64,000 bases of DNA. It comes from Paenibacillus faecis. GTDB lineage: Bacteria > Bacillota > Bacilli > Paenibacillales > Paenibacillaceae. The notes below the pieces were generated by a model. It was given only the letters and a program-made list of their open reading frames with translations, did not search any database and had not been told where the DNA came from. This document shows, one piece after another, positions 52,322 to 60,423 of this stretch. Made by a program: the position numbers and the translations under genes. Location: assembly GCF_008084145.1 (NCBI RefSeq), contig NZ_VSDO01000002.1, positions 124,001 to 188,000 of the forward strand, in the 5' to 3' direction. The stretch's first letter is position 1. The number at the start of each line of letters is the position of its first letter.

Positions 52322-53020
52322 TTGCCCGGATTGTTTACTGCCATAGCCTTATTTATCAAACAGCTGACTCTGCTTGTGTCGTACGTGAAAAATAATGCGT
52401 TCCCCCAGCCCCTCACAGAGGAAGAAGAGACGAGGCATCTGCAGCGGATGGCCGAAGGCGACGCGGTTTCCCGCAATTTGCTGATCGAGCATAACCTGCG
52501 GTTGGTGGCGCACATCGTCAAAAAATTCGATAACACCGGCGAGGACCTGGAGGATCTCATCTCCATCGGAACGATCGGGCTCATTAAGGCGATCGAAAGC
52601 TTTCGGCCGAATAAGGGCACGAAGCTGGCCACGTTCGCGGCCCGTTGTATCGAAAATGAAATCCTGATGCATTTGCGCAGCTTGAAGAAAACCCGCAAGG
52701 ACGTGTCGCTGCACGATCCGATCGGAACGGATAAGGAAGGGAACGAAATCACGCTGATTGATATCCTGGGCACGGAGGCCGACGATGTCGTGGACCGGGT
52801 TCAGCTTAAAATGGAGAAAAGCAAGATTTACCGCAACCTTGACATTTTGGATGAACGCGAGCAGGAAGTGATCAAGGGACGGTTCGGCCTGGAGCATGGG
52901 GGCGAGGAGCGGACGCAGCGCGAAATTGCCAAGGAGCTCGGCATCAGCCGGAGTTATGTGTCACGGATTGAGAAAAGAGCGCTCATGAAGCTGTATCATG
53001 AGTTCTATAAGAAGAAATAG
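52322..53020 (+). CDS. sigK: RNA polymerase sporulation sigma factor SigK, uninterrupted
   Basis: The TTG at 52322, 6 bp after AGGAGGTG, gives 232 residues starting [20 protein letters not shown], the hydrophobic pro-sequence of pro-sigma-K. An open frame reaching back to 52163 has no site and should be ignored. Regions 2 ([31 protein letters not shown]) and 4 ([20 protein letters not shown]) are complete. SigK directs late mother-cell genes (coat, cortex) after cleavage by SpoIVFB. The gene is contiguous, with no skin-like element, so no excision is needed. Confidence 0.95.
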   Translation: MPGLFTAIALFIKQLTLLVSYVKNNAFPQPLTEEEETRHLQRMAEGDAVSRNLLIEHNLRLVAHIVKKFDNTGEDLEDLISIGTIGLIKAIESFRPNKGTKLATFAARCIENEILMHLRSLKKTRKDVSLHDPIGTDKEGNEITLIDILGTEADDVVDRVQLKMEKSKIYRNLDILDEREQEVIKGRFGLEHGGEERTQREIAKELGISRSYVSRIEKRALMKLYHEFYKKK

Positions 53021-53057
53021 CAAGGGAAGTTGAGTTTCACGCTATAGGCACAATCGG

Positions 53058-53103
53058 ATGGAAAGCAAAGGCGATGGAGAGATCCATCGCCTTTGCTTTC
53101 CAT
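53058..53103. terminator. Bidirectional terminator between sigK and VOC gene
   Basis: A perfect 21-bp inverted repeat (53058-53078 with 53083-53103) with a GAGA loop, between convergent genes. It abuts the VOC stop codon at 53105. Confidence 0.8.
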
Positions 53104-53104
53104 A

Positions 53105-53506
53105 TTAGCGTTTCGGCATTTTGCTCTCATCCATGTACAGCAGGTTCCAGCGATGACCGTCCAGGTCGGCGAATCCTGCGCCATACATCCAGCCGTCCGT
53201 TTCACTCGGCTTGCCAAAAATACTTCCTCCGGCAAACTCAACTTTTCGGATAAAATCATCTACTTCTTCTCTGCTTCCGGCCCCAATGGAAAATATGACC
53301 TCCGCGCTATGGGAAGTATCTGCGGTTTTTGAACCTGTAAATTTCTCAAACGTTTCATCCGGGAACAGCAGAATCGTGGTTTGGCCTATGACCAGCTGGG
53401 CTCTCTCGCTTCCAACGCTCACCGCATGAAATCCGATTTCATTGAAAAATGCGGTTGACCTCACAACATCTTTGACCGGCAGGTTAATCCAGATTTCCTG
53501 TGACAT
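53105..53506 (-). CDS. VOC family protein (glyoxalase/bleomycin-resistance fold)
   Basis: 133 residues with paired beta-alpha-beta-beta-beta modules: INLPVKDVVRSTAFFNEIGF opening and FADLDGHRWNLLYMDES closing, as in PhnB/YaeR-like VOC proteins. It is most like the uncharacterised lactoylglutathione-lyase-like group, and the substrate is unknown. An AGGAGGCTGCCGCC sequence precedes its ATG. It is convergent with sigK. Confidence 0.88.
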   Translation of the reverse strand: MSQEIWINLPVKDVVRSTAFFNEIGFHAVSVGSERAQLVIGQTTILLFPDETFEKFTGSKTADTSHSAEVIFSIGAGSREEVDDFIRKVEFAGGSIFGKPSETDGWMYGAGFADLDGHRWNLLYMDESKMPKR

Positions 53507-53682
53507 GGCGGCAGCCTCCTGGAATGTATTTTCAACTACTCCTACTATAACTTACTTCCGGCAGCAGAAGCGAGCGAATCTTAAAATTGACAGCCCAGGC
53601 TTCCATTTGCTTTTTTTATGAAAAATATTATAGACTGTTTTTTAGCAGCTTTTGGTGTATTTATTCTGAAAGGGGAAGTAGC

Positions 53683-54555
53683 ATGAATGCAAGCAGCAAA
53701 CACAACTCGAATATTCTGAAAATCATATCAAGAGGATTATTGATCATCATAGGTGCTCTTGTAGCGGCGTACGGTCTGGAAGCCGTGTTGATACCCAATA
53801 AAGTATCGGATGGCGGTGTGACAGGCCTGAGTATCGTCGGTTCGAAGCAGTTTGGATTACCGTTAGGGCTGCTGATTGCTGTAATTAATATCCCTTTTGT
53901 ATGGCTCGGTTATAAACAAATAGGTAAAAGCTTCGCCTTTTATTCCGTTCTCGGGATTGCTTCGTTGGCAATCGGCACGGTTGTTATGCATGATGTACCG
54001 ACAATTATTCATGGCGATACATTATTGGTTACCGTTGTCGGCGGGATTATCATCGGCTTCGGAATGGGTTTGGCCTTGAGAAATGGCGGGGCGTTAGACG
54101 GGATCGATATGCTGGCTGTGTTGCTGTCGCGAAAGCTGCCTTTTGGGACAAGCGACTTGATTCTGTTCTTAAATGCGTTTGTTTTCATTGTGGTTTCGAC
54201 CGTATTTGGCTTACAAGGGGCCATCCTTTCGGCACTCGCTTATTTTATTGCATCCAAAGTCATACATATTGTTGAAGAAGGCTTGAGCGGTTCCAAGACC
54301 TTCAAGATCATTACCACGCAACCCGAAAAAATGGTGGAAACGATACGTGACCGGTTAGGGCGCGGTTCGACCTATACGGATGCTTACGGCGGCTACTCCA
54401 ATGAACAATACAAAGAGATCACTTGCGTTATTAACCGCCTGGAGGACAGCAAGATCAAACAAATCATTCAGGAAATCGACCCGAACGCTTTTGTGGTCGT
54501 CTATGATGTAGCCGAGGTGAAAGGCGGCAATTTCAGAAAGAAGAATATACACTAA
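53683..54555 (+). CDS. YitT family membrane protein with C-terminal DUF2179 domain
   Basis: The ATG at 53683 with AAAGGGGAAG is preferred over one at 53587; 290 residues. Five to six hydrophobic helices (LLIIIGALVAAYGLEAVLIP onward, PNKVSDGGVTGLS signature) and a C-terminal cytoplasmic DUF2179 domain (SKTFKIITTQPEKMVETIRD). Family function is unproven, probably transport-related. Two terminator hairpins follow. Confidence 0.9.
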   Translation: MNASSKHNSNILKIISRGLLIIIGALVAAYGLEAVLIPNKVSDGGVTGLSIVGSKQFGLPLGLLIAVINIPFVWLGYKQIGKSFAFYSVLGIASLAIGTVVMHDVPTIIHGDTLLVTVVGGIIIGFGMGLALRNGGALDGIDMLAVLLSRKLPFGTSDLILFLNAFVFIVVSTVFGLQGAILSALAYFIASKVIHIVEEGLSGSKTFKIITTQPEKMVETIRDRLGRGSTYTDAYGGYSNEQYKEITCVINRLEDSKIKQIIQEIDPNAFVVVYDVAEVKGGNFRKKNIH

Positions 54556-54565
54556 AATTCAAAAG

Positions 54566-54590
54566 AGCCTGCTGCGAGCGGGCTTTTTTT
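54566..54590 (+). terminator. Rho-independent terminator
   Basis: AGCCTGCT pairs with AGCGGGCT around GCG, then seven T, just after the YitT gene. Confidence 0.88.
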
Positions 54591-54615
54591 ATCATATGCA
54601 GCTCGACATTTATAA

Positions 54616-54647
54616 CCTGCCGACTTTAAAGTCCGGCGGGTGTTTTT
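54616..54647 (+). terminator. Second hairpin terminator in tandem
   Basis: CCTGCCGACTTT pairs with AAAGTCCGGCGGG (one bulged C), then TGTTTTT. It backs up the first terminator. Confidence 0.6.
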
Positions 54648-54678
54648 ACATTTTTTAACCTGCTAGGTTCTAGTGGTA

Positions 54679-54728
54679 TTGACGATGCCAACTTTTGGTG
54701 ATATATTGTGCATGCACGGTATACACAA
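54679..54728 (+). promoter_or_regulatory. Promoter and GntR-type operator of the ABC-GntR operon
   Basis: TTGACG (54679-54684) and TATATT (54702-54707) have an ideal 17-bp spacer. TTGTG and CACAA form a dyad spaced by 13 bp at 54706-54728, overlapping the transcription start, where a repressor encoded by the last gene of the operon could bind. Confidence 0.6.
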
Positions 54729-54746
54729 TTTACGAGGGGGTACAGC

Positions 54747-55601
54747 ATGCTGACGTTAGATGTGCGGAACATAAACAAGAAATATCCGAGCTTTGAGCTC
54801 AAAGATGTTTCGTTTCAACTGGAGAAGGGTTACATTATGGGTTTTATCGGTGTCAACGGTGCAGGTAAAACTACGACGATCAAGTCGATTTTGAATATGA
54901 CACATATCGATAGCGGCGAGGTTCATATTCTGGGCAGAAGCATGGCCGAACATGAACTTGAATTGAAGCAGGAGATCGGATTCGCCTTCGGGGGCATCGA
55001 TTTTTATACGCGCAGTAAAATGAAGACGTTGACCGAGACCATAAAGAAGTTCTATCGGAACTGGAATGATGAGACCTATTACCACTACCTGCGAAGATTC
55101 AAATTGGACGAGAACAAAAAAATCGCCGACCTGTCGACGGGCATGAAAGTAAAATACAGCCTGGCCCTGGCCTTATCCCACGGGGCTAAGCTTCTCGTCC
55201 TCGACGAGCCGACCAGCGGGCTTGATCCGGCCTCAAGGGACGATTTGCTGGATATTTTCCAGGAGCTTATCGTGGACGGCGAAGTTAGCATCCTTTTTTC
55301 GACCCATATTACCTCCGACTTGGAGAAGTGTGCGGATTTCATTACGTTTATCTCGGGTGGGCAAATTATTCGTAGCTGTGAGAAGGAAGAATTCAAAGCC
55401 TCTTATCTCCTGCTGAACGGTACCGCGCGCGAACTGGACCGGGTAAAGGACCGGTTGATTTCCTATAAAACGAATTCGTTCGGCTTTACGGGGCTGATTC
55501 ACGCGAGCGACTTCGATTCATCCTATGGCATAAAAGCCGCCACGCCGAGCCTTGAGGAGATCTTGATTTTTTTTACGAAGAAGGAGGAAGTCCATGTATA
55601 A
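54747..55601 (+). CDS. ABC transporter ATP-binding protein
   Basis: The ATG at 54747 with GAGGGGG is chosen over one at 54708; 284 residues. Walker A GVNGAGKTTT, signature LSTGMKVKYSLALALSH, Walker B LLVLDEPTSGLDP and the switch His in FSTHITSDLEKC are all present. It resembles YtrB/BcrA-type ATPases that energise ABC-2 exporters or antibiotic-resistance pumps. The stop overlaps the permease start by 8 bp. Confidence 0.92.
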   Translation: MLTLDVRNINKKYPSFELKDVSFQLEKGYIMGFIGVNGAGKTTTIKSILNMTHIDSGEVHILGRSMAEHELELKQEIGFAFGGIDFYTRSKMKTLTETIKKFYRNWNDETYYHYLRRFKLDENKKIADLSTGMKVKYSLALALSHGAKLLVLDEPTSGLDPASRDDLLDIFQELIVDGEVSILFSTHITSDLEKCADFITFISGGQIIRSCEKEEFKASYLLLNGTARELDRVKDRLISYKTNSFGFTGLIHASDFDSSYGIKAATPSLEEILIFFTKKEEVHV

Positions 55602-56250
55602 CTTGGTGATGAAGGATATTAAATTAGGTGTGCACCCTCTGTTTTTTGCCATGCCTTTGTTGACCGGCGCTTTAATGCTTATTCCCGGCTGGATCTACTT
55701 CATTGTTCTACTGTATTTTTGCTGGATTACGGTACCGAATATGTTTAACCAATTCAGATCGCAGAACGATCTGATGTTTACCTCGATGATGCCCGTCACT
55801 AAACGCGACATCGTAAGAGCCAGGGTAACCGTAGTCGCCGGGCTGGAATTGCTGCATATCGGGATTGCCATGGTTTTTGGTCTGGTCACGTTGCGGATAT
55901 ATCCAAATTTTGATTACTATTTCTTCCCGCCCAATTTGGGTTTTTGGGGTCTGTGCTTTGTCATGTTAGCGATTTTTAACCTGATCTTTATTCCTATGTA
56001 TTACAAGACCGCGTACAAAATCGGTGCGGCGATCCTCTATTCCATAACGGCTGCCATGCTGTTCGCCGGGGTTGTCCAGTGGATCGGAATCCAGAGCCCG
56101 GTTTTGTCTGGTATTTTCTATGGTACGGATGCCAACAGCAGGGTGATTCAAACCTGTATCCTGATTGCGGGGATCGCGATATTCTTTGCACTCACTGCCA
56201 TTGCGTATCGCATTGGGGTCAAGCGATTCCTTCAAGTGGAGATCCAGTAA
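55594..56250 (+). CDS. ABC-2 type transporter permease
   Basis: 218 residues with six hydrophobic helices. MPVTKRDIVRARV after the second helix pair is a motif seen in ABC-2 permeases of the YtrC/lantibiotic-export group. Overlap with the ATPase gene and the GntR gene two bases after show a YtrA-like operon, often induced by wall-active antibiotics. The substrate is unknown. Confidence 0.85.
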   Translation: MYNLVMKDIKLGVHPLFFAMPLLTGALMLIPGWIYFIVLLYFCWITVPNMFNQFRSQNDLMFTSMMPVTKRDIVRARVTVVAGLELLHIGIAMVFGLVTLRIYPNFDYYFFPPNLGFWGLCFVMLAIFNLIFIPMYYKTAYKIGAAILYSITAAMLFAGVVQWIGIQSPVLSGIFYGTDANSRVIQTCILIAGIAIFFALTAIAYRIGVKRFLQVEIQ

Positions 56251-56252
56251 AC

Positions 56253-56612
56253 ATGGCGGTCTCGAACAACGCTGAAAAACCGATGTATCAGCAGCTTTTT
56301 GAGCAAATTAGCGCTCAAATTCTGAAAGGGGAACTGGAAAGCGGCTATTGTCTGCCGCCGATCCGGCAAGCCGCCCATGAAATGCGCGTTAGTGTCATCA
56401 CCGTCAAGAAGGCATGGGAAGAACTCGAACGGTGCGGTTTGATCCACTCGGTACCAGGAAAAGGATGCTTCGTGGCCGATTTCCCGCCCGGCGAAATGCA
56501 ACGAATACGCGATGAAATGATTACGAAACAAATGGCTGGCGAGGTGCCCTACTACAAGTCCTTTGGTCTCACCTTGGATGAGATGATCGAACTGTTGAAA
56601 AAGGTTTATTGA
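56253..56612 (+). CDS. GntR family regulator, YtrA-like
   Basis: 119 residues from ATG 56253. A winged helix (LPPIRQAAHEMRVSVITVKK, VPGKGCFVAD) is followed by a short C-terminal dimerisation tail (~45 residues), the compact YtrA type. It is a probable repressor of its own operon through the dyad at 54706-54728. The open frame extends upstream within the permease gene, but that part is a shadow. Confidence 0.9.
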   Translation: MAVSNNAEKPMYQQLFEQISAQILKGELESGYCLPPIRQAAHEMRVSVITVKKAWEELERCGLIHSVPGKGCFVADFPPGEMQRIRDEMITKQMAGEVPYYKSFGLTLDEMIELLKKVY

Positions 56613-56650
56613 CGTTGATTCCCTTGTATTTGAGGCCTTATTGTTATAAA

Positions 56651-56684
56651 TGATCGCAGATGAGACAATATCTGCGATCATTTT
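56651..56684 (+). terminator. Rho-independent terminator
   Basis: TGATCGCAGAT pairs perfectly with ATCTGCGATCA around an 8-base loop, followed by TTTTATAT. It ends the ABC-GntR operon. Confidence 0.9.
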
Positions 56685-56754
56685 ATATAGAAAAAGGATA
56701 TCAACGGAATTCTAGTAGTATCTCATCAGGCATCGTAGCAGGAAACTCCAAAAA

Positions 56755-56895
56755 GATGCAAATCTGCAGGCATTTCTAGCGATTTTAGAAAAGCGGGCCT
56801 GATTCGTCAAAAATTCCTGCAGATTTGCAGGAATTTTAAAATTTTTGTTCCGAACAAGAAAAAAACATGCATAAATGCAGGAATTCTGTTATCCA
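56755..56895. repeat. TGCAGGAATTT-type hairpin cluster (possible fourth repeat family)
   Basis: Three related pieces: AAATCTGCAGGCATTTC near 56760, a perfect 12-bp hairpin AAAATTCCTGCA/TGCAGGAATTTT at 56810-56837, and ATAAATGCAGGAATTC near 56880. The design resembles the other multi-hairpin elements, but there is only one copy in the window. No gene is present in 56685-56930. Confidence 0.5.
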
Positions 56896-56930
56896 GGTGG
56901 TCTGATGGGACACTAGATTTAATAGCCATC

Positions 56931-57794
56931 TCATGAGCTAAAATTCCCCCGCAAAAATTCCTGCTCATAAATCGCTTGAATCCTGTCCAAAACGTTCCGC
57001 GCCTGTTCTTGAAATTTTAATTCCGCAACCCGACCTTTCACCAAAAACACGCCGGTTTTATTCTGATGTTCCCCAAGTGCTCCATCATACAACCTGTCGG
57101 CGCCGTGAGTAGGCGGGGAGAAAAACAGCTTCATGATTATTTTCACTAGAAGAGGCAATCCGGACCGTTTTCCTTTTCTCAGCGTATTGTTGGCGCCAGG
57201 GTCGACGCTGCGGATCTTGATGTCGTCCTTGGCAAGCTGCGCCGCGATGGCCTGGGTCCACAGCGAAAGTGCCAGCTTAGAGGTGGCGTAAGGACCGATC
57301 AGCTTACGGAAGGTTTTGGGGTGTTCCAGGATTTCGACGGAAAACGACTTTGTCGATCTAAAGGCTGATGATGAGGTGTTAATCACCGTTTTTAACCGAC
57401 CGAGGGTTAAGAGTTCCTTCAACTCCATCAGAATAATATAAGGAACGACCGTCAACAGCTCATAATGCTTCTCGCGCCCTTGTTGCGAATAGCTCAGCTC
57501 GGGAAATGACCCTCCGGCGTTATTGAACAAAAGATCGATCCGCCGCTCCCTGCTTTTGATCTCTGTCAAAGCACGTCTCAAGCTGGCATAGTCGGCAAGA
57601 TCCTCTGTTTTATAAATTCGAAGTGCTCCACTCTGGATCGCATTTTGGATGCTCGCATCTTCCCGGGGAAAGTCGGAACGATTTAATGCAACGACCTGCC
57701 AGTCCTCCGACAGCAATTTCCGGGTTAATTCCAATCCGATCCCGGCACTTGCTCCTGTAATCAATGCGATATGTTCACTTGGGCTCTTACTCAT
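56931..57794 (-). CDS. Short-chain dehydrogenase/reductase
   Basis: The ATG at 57794 has AGGAGGAG upstream; frames reaching further upstream are not used. 287 residues: cofactor loop TGASAGIGLEL, NNAGG, catalytic Ser in INTSSSAF and Y-x-x-x-K in YATSKLAL. This is an NAD(P)-dependent oxidoreductase of an unknown carbonyl or alcohol, resembling the retinol-dehydrogenase/WW-oxidoreductase-like SDR branch. It is divergent from a MerR regulator and is controlled by a MerR-type promoter at 57838-57868. Confidence 0.9.
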   Translation of the reverse strand: MSKSPSEHIALITGASAGIGLELTRKLLSEDWQVVALNRSDFPREDASIQNAIQSGALRIYKTEDLADYASLRRALTEIKSRERRIDLLFNNAGGSFPELSYSQQGREKHYELLTVVPYIILMELKELLTLGRLKTVINTSSSAFRSTKSFSVEILEHPKTFRKLIGPYATSKLALSLWTQAIAAQLAKDDIKIRSVDPGANNTLRKGKRSGLPLLVKIIMKLFFSPPTHGADRLYDGALGEHQNKTGVFLVKGRVAELKFQEQARNVLDRIQAIYEQEFLRGNFSS

Positions 57795-57837
57795 TGTGCA
57801 TCTCCTCCTGATAACGGGATAATCTCTGATAGCGCAC

Positions 57838-57868
57838 ATTCTATAACTTGAAGCCGACTCCAAGTCAA
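57838..57868 (-). promoter_or_regulatory. MerR-type promoter of the SDR gene
   Basis: On the minus strand TTGACT and TAGAAT are separated by 19 bp, the long spacer typical of MerR-activated promoters. The spacer holds CTTGGAG and CTTCAAG as an imperfect dyad, nearly identical to the operator at 57911-57928. Confidence 0.75.
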
Positions 57869-57906
57869 GGCGCATAAAAAGAGATTTTCCCCTGCAAATA
57901 AGAGAC

Positions 57907-57937
57907 TTGACTTGGAGTAAGCTCCAAGATGTATAAT
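57907..57937 (+). promoter_or_regulatory. MerR-type autoregulated promoter
   Basis: TTGACT and TATAAT with a 19-bp spacer containing a perfect dyad CTTGGAG-TAAG-CTCCAAG. It drives the MerR gene 34 bp downstream. Confidence 0.8.
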
Positions 57938-57970
57938 GCATGAAATACAATTCGTCCGGGAGGGAACAGG

Positions 57971-58417
57971 GTGAAGGATGAGCGAACCTTTACGATAAAA
58001 CAAACCGCCGAGCAAACCGGAATGACTGAGGATACGATTCGATATTACGAAAAAATCGCGCTGCTGCCTCGTGCCGAGCGAAAGGACAACGGGCACCGCA
58101 TCTACCGTCAGGAGGATATCCATACCCTCCGGCTGATCGCATGCCTGAAAAAAACGGGGATGCCGCTGGAGGAAATGCGGCCTTTTTTGGCGGTCTCCGC
58201 CGATACGGATCCCGGGGAATATCCCGAACTGGTGGAACTCCTAAAGAGTCACCGGGAAAATATCTCCAGACAAATCGCCGCGCTCCAGCAGGTCGTCGAT
58301 TTTATCGACCTAAAGCTGGAGGAGGGGAGATACCGCCGCGACTGCCCGGATGAAAAGCCGGGGGGAAAGCGCGTCTCTCCGGCCGAGATGAGTTATTTTT
58401 CCGTGCCCGCCAGGTAA
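57971..58417 (+). CDS. MerR family transcriptional regulator
   Basis: 148 residues from GTG 57971, 6 bp after GGGAGGG. The N-terminal MerR helix-turn-helix (TIKQTAEQTGMTEDTIRYYE) and second wing (GHRIYRQEDIHTLRLIACLK) are followed by a coiled dimer helix and a short tail with no Cys ligand set. It therefore senses an organic molecule or redox signal rather than a metal. It probably twists the 19-bp promoters to activate itself and the SDR gene. Confidence 0.92.
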   Translation: MKDERTFTIKQTAEQTGMTEDTIRYYEKIALLPRAERKDNGHRIYRQEDIHTLRLIACLKKTGMPLEEMRPFLAVSADTDPGEYPELVELLKSHRENISRQIAALQQVVDFIDLKLEEGRYRRDCPDEKPGGKRVSPAEMSYFSVPAR

Positions 58418-58420
58418 ATA

Positions 58421-58625
58421 AAGGACTTTTACGCCGCTATTTTGTCGAATTTGGCTTGGCGGTGTGAAATAGCGGCTTTTTGGGGGCTTATTTTGGGAAA
58501 AAGCAGCCCATTTCCTGATTTTGGTGCCCGCAACAAGGAAATAAGCCCTTTTTTGACCGCTATTATCCCCGTGGAGCCCAAAAGGGCCGGAATAACGTCC
58601 CAAAAGGCCGCTATTGTAGCGGGCG
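58421..58625. repeat. Family B four-module intergenic element, copy 2
   Basis: Reverse-complement homologue of 7865-8075, aligned across its full length. The modules keep AATAGCGG...TTATT ends while the loops differ. It lies directly after the MerR gene. The remaining bases to 58711 hold no gene. Confidence 0.8.
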
Positions 58626-58711
58626 GCTCGGGAAATTGCGAGGCGGGGGCGATTCAGCCTGCTTCGCCCGCCGAGGGTTCCCCCACTACATGGCTGACGG
58701 GGTACTAGCTA

Positions 58712-58752
58712 AGCCGGTTCCCAGGCTGCTCCTGAGGAACCGGCTATCTTTT
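58712..58752 (+). terminator. Hairpin terminator
   Basis: AGCCGGTTCC pairs with GGAACCGGCT, with an inner CAGG/CCTG stem, then ATCTTTTT. It lies between the convergent MerR and GH43 genes. Confidence 0.8.
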
Positions 58753-58764
58753 TAACCGAGAGGG

Positions 58765-60255
58765 TTACATATATTCGCATTTAAACCTGGAGAATTCGGC
58801 CGAAGCGCCTTCTCCGACGGCATATAAACCGATGAGAACCCCCGTAAACCCACCCGCCACTTCAGAGGAAAGATATCTGGTTTGTGCCGTGCCTAGGAGG
58901 ATGTCCTCGCCATTGACGTGAAGGAGAAAGCTATAACGTTCATGGGCTGCCCGGATCAGCAGAGTAGCATGATTGCCGCTTCCCAGGTCAACTTCATGCT
59001 CAACGGATTTAATATCACCGATATTCAGACGCTCAATAACTTTATATCCATTCCCATCTTTACGTACAGCTAAATCATAATGATGATGCTCGTCCATATA
59101 GAGCGTGATGCCGGCTTCTCCGCTTGCAAGCCGAACATCGCAGGAGATCTCGGCGCGGAAGTCCCTTTGACGCAGGCCTATAAAAGTAGGGGATGTGGGC
59201 GTATCCAGCGTTACGCCGGTTCCTCTTAATATCGCTTTGTCGGATTCCAACAGGTAGTTATCCGCGACAGGATGACGAAGATGGCACCAGTCCAGATTCC
59301 AGTCCGTGTTCTCAAACGTATACGTCTTTTTCTCCTGCTGAATGACCTGGCTTGAGATCCGGCCGGTCTCAAAACTCATGAGGGCGGTTCCGCTATGACC
59401 TGCCGTAAACCAGCCATCCCCGCCAAAGGTAACCGGCGTAAGAAAAACTTCGCGGCCCAGGTGATGGTAGGTCAGCCATTGGCCGGTTTGACGGAAGCCC
59501 AGATGGAGCATCCACCAATTTCCGTCGTGGTCTTGAATCAGATCGCCATGGCCCACTCCCTGCAGCTCATAGCCGCCCAGATTCCGGTTGGTCAGTACGG
59601 GATTGTTCGGATAGGCCTCGAACGGACCGGAAATCGTCTCACCCCGTGCATAAACCACCATATGGCCATACTCCGTTCCTCCTTCAGCCGCCATCAAATA
59701 ATAACGCCCGTTAATTTTATACATATGCGGGCTCTCCAAATAGCGCCCGCCCGTTCCTTGCCAAATCGAGCGGCTTGGCGACAGCTTGCCGCCCGTCTCA
59801 ATATCAATTTCGCACTGAACAATACCGCTAATCCCGTTATCGTCTTTGCCGTTGCTCATAAAGAAGACCTTGCCGTCTTCAAAATACAGATCGGGATCGA
59901 TTCCCCCCTGATCCACATAGATCGGTTCCGACCACTCCCCGTAAATATCGTCGGTCCATACATAAAAGTTCTGATGCGTGGTGTCGTTGGTCGTAGTCAT
60001 GTAAAATTTCCCGTTATGATGCCGTATCGTGGGAGCGAAGACGCCGCCCGAGCTGCTCACCTTGCCGAGCTGAATCTGGCTCTCCCGGGTTAAACAATGC
60101 CCGATTTGCTTCCAGTTTATCAGGTCTTTGCTCTCAAAAATCGGAACGCCGGGGAAGTACTGAAAGGAACTGCACACCAAATAATACGTATCCTCTACCT
60201 TACATACACTGGGGTCGGGATAAAATCCTTTGATGACGGGATTATTGTATTTCAT
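58765..60255 (-). CDS. GH43 beta-xylosidase/arabinofuranosidase with C-terminal beta-sandwich
   Basis: 496 residues, no signal peptide. The five-bladed propeller (about 1-310) has D14 in YPDPS, D120 in GGIDPDLYF and E174 in YLESPHMYK as catalytic acids. Residues about 320-496 form a concanavalin-like sandwich (VRLASGEAGITLYMDEHHHY) typical of XynB-type xylosidases of GH43 subfamily 11. It would release xylose or arabinose from short xylo-oligosaccharides in the cytoplasm. AGAGGCGA precedes the ATG. It is divergent from an ArsR-type regulator. Confidence 0.9.
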   Translation of the reverse strand: MKYNNPVIKGFYPDPSVCKVEDTYYLVCSSFQYFPGVPIFESKDLINWKQIGHCLTRESQIQLGKVSSSGGVFAPTIRHHNGKFYMTTTNDTTHQNFYVWTDDIYGEWSEPIYVDQGGIDPDLYFEDGKVFFMSNGKDDNGISGIVQCEIDIETGGKLSPSRSIWQGTGGRYLESPHMYKINGRYYLMAAEGGTEYGHMVVYARGETISGPFEAYPNNPVLTNRNLGGYELQGVGHGDLIQDHDGNWWMLHLGFRQTGQWLTYHHLGREVFLTPVTFGGDGWFTAGHSGTALMSFETGRISSQVIQQEKKTYTFENTDWNLDWCHLRHPVADNYLLESDKAILRGTGVTLDTPTSPTFIGLRQRDFRAEISCDVRLASGEAGITLYMDEHHHYDLAVRKDGNGYKVIERLNIGDIKSVEHEVDLGSGNHATLLIRAAHERYSFLLHVNGEDILLGTAQTRYLSSEVAGGFTGVLIGLYAVGEGASAEFSRFKCEYM

Positions 60256-60276
60256 AGTTTCGCCTCTTTCGTCATT

Positions 60277-60288
60277 TGTGAATTCACA
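60277..60288. promoter_or_regulatory. Perfect palindrome operator candidate
   Basis: TGTGAATTCACA, a perfect 12-bp palindrome, 22 bp upstream of the GH43 start. Confidence 0.5.
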
Positions 60289-60290
60289 TA

Positions 60291-60377
60291 AACATAAATC
60301 TAAGGGACTCAGTAGTTAAGAAAATTAAACACCAATGTTTTACTTCTTACAATGGATGAGGCTTAACGATTTATGTT
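60291..60377. promoter_or_regulatory. Spaced inverted repeat in divergent regulatory region
   Basis: AACATAAATC (60291-60300) and GATTTATGTT (60368-60377) are perfect inverse copies 67 bp apart, placed so that one lies near each divergent gene. The pair is a candidate for two binding sites of the ArsR-type regulator. Confidence 0.45.
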
Positions 60378-60423
60378 AAATTAATATATATATGAATTCA
60401 AAAGATGTAGATAGGAGCAAAGG

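Noticed and set aside
53041-53110. Small RNA from the long perfect hairpin
   Set aside because: It sits exactly between two convergent genes and is explained as a bidirectional terminator.
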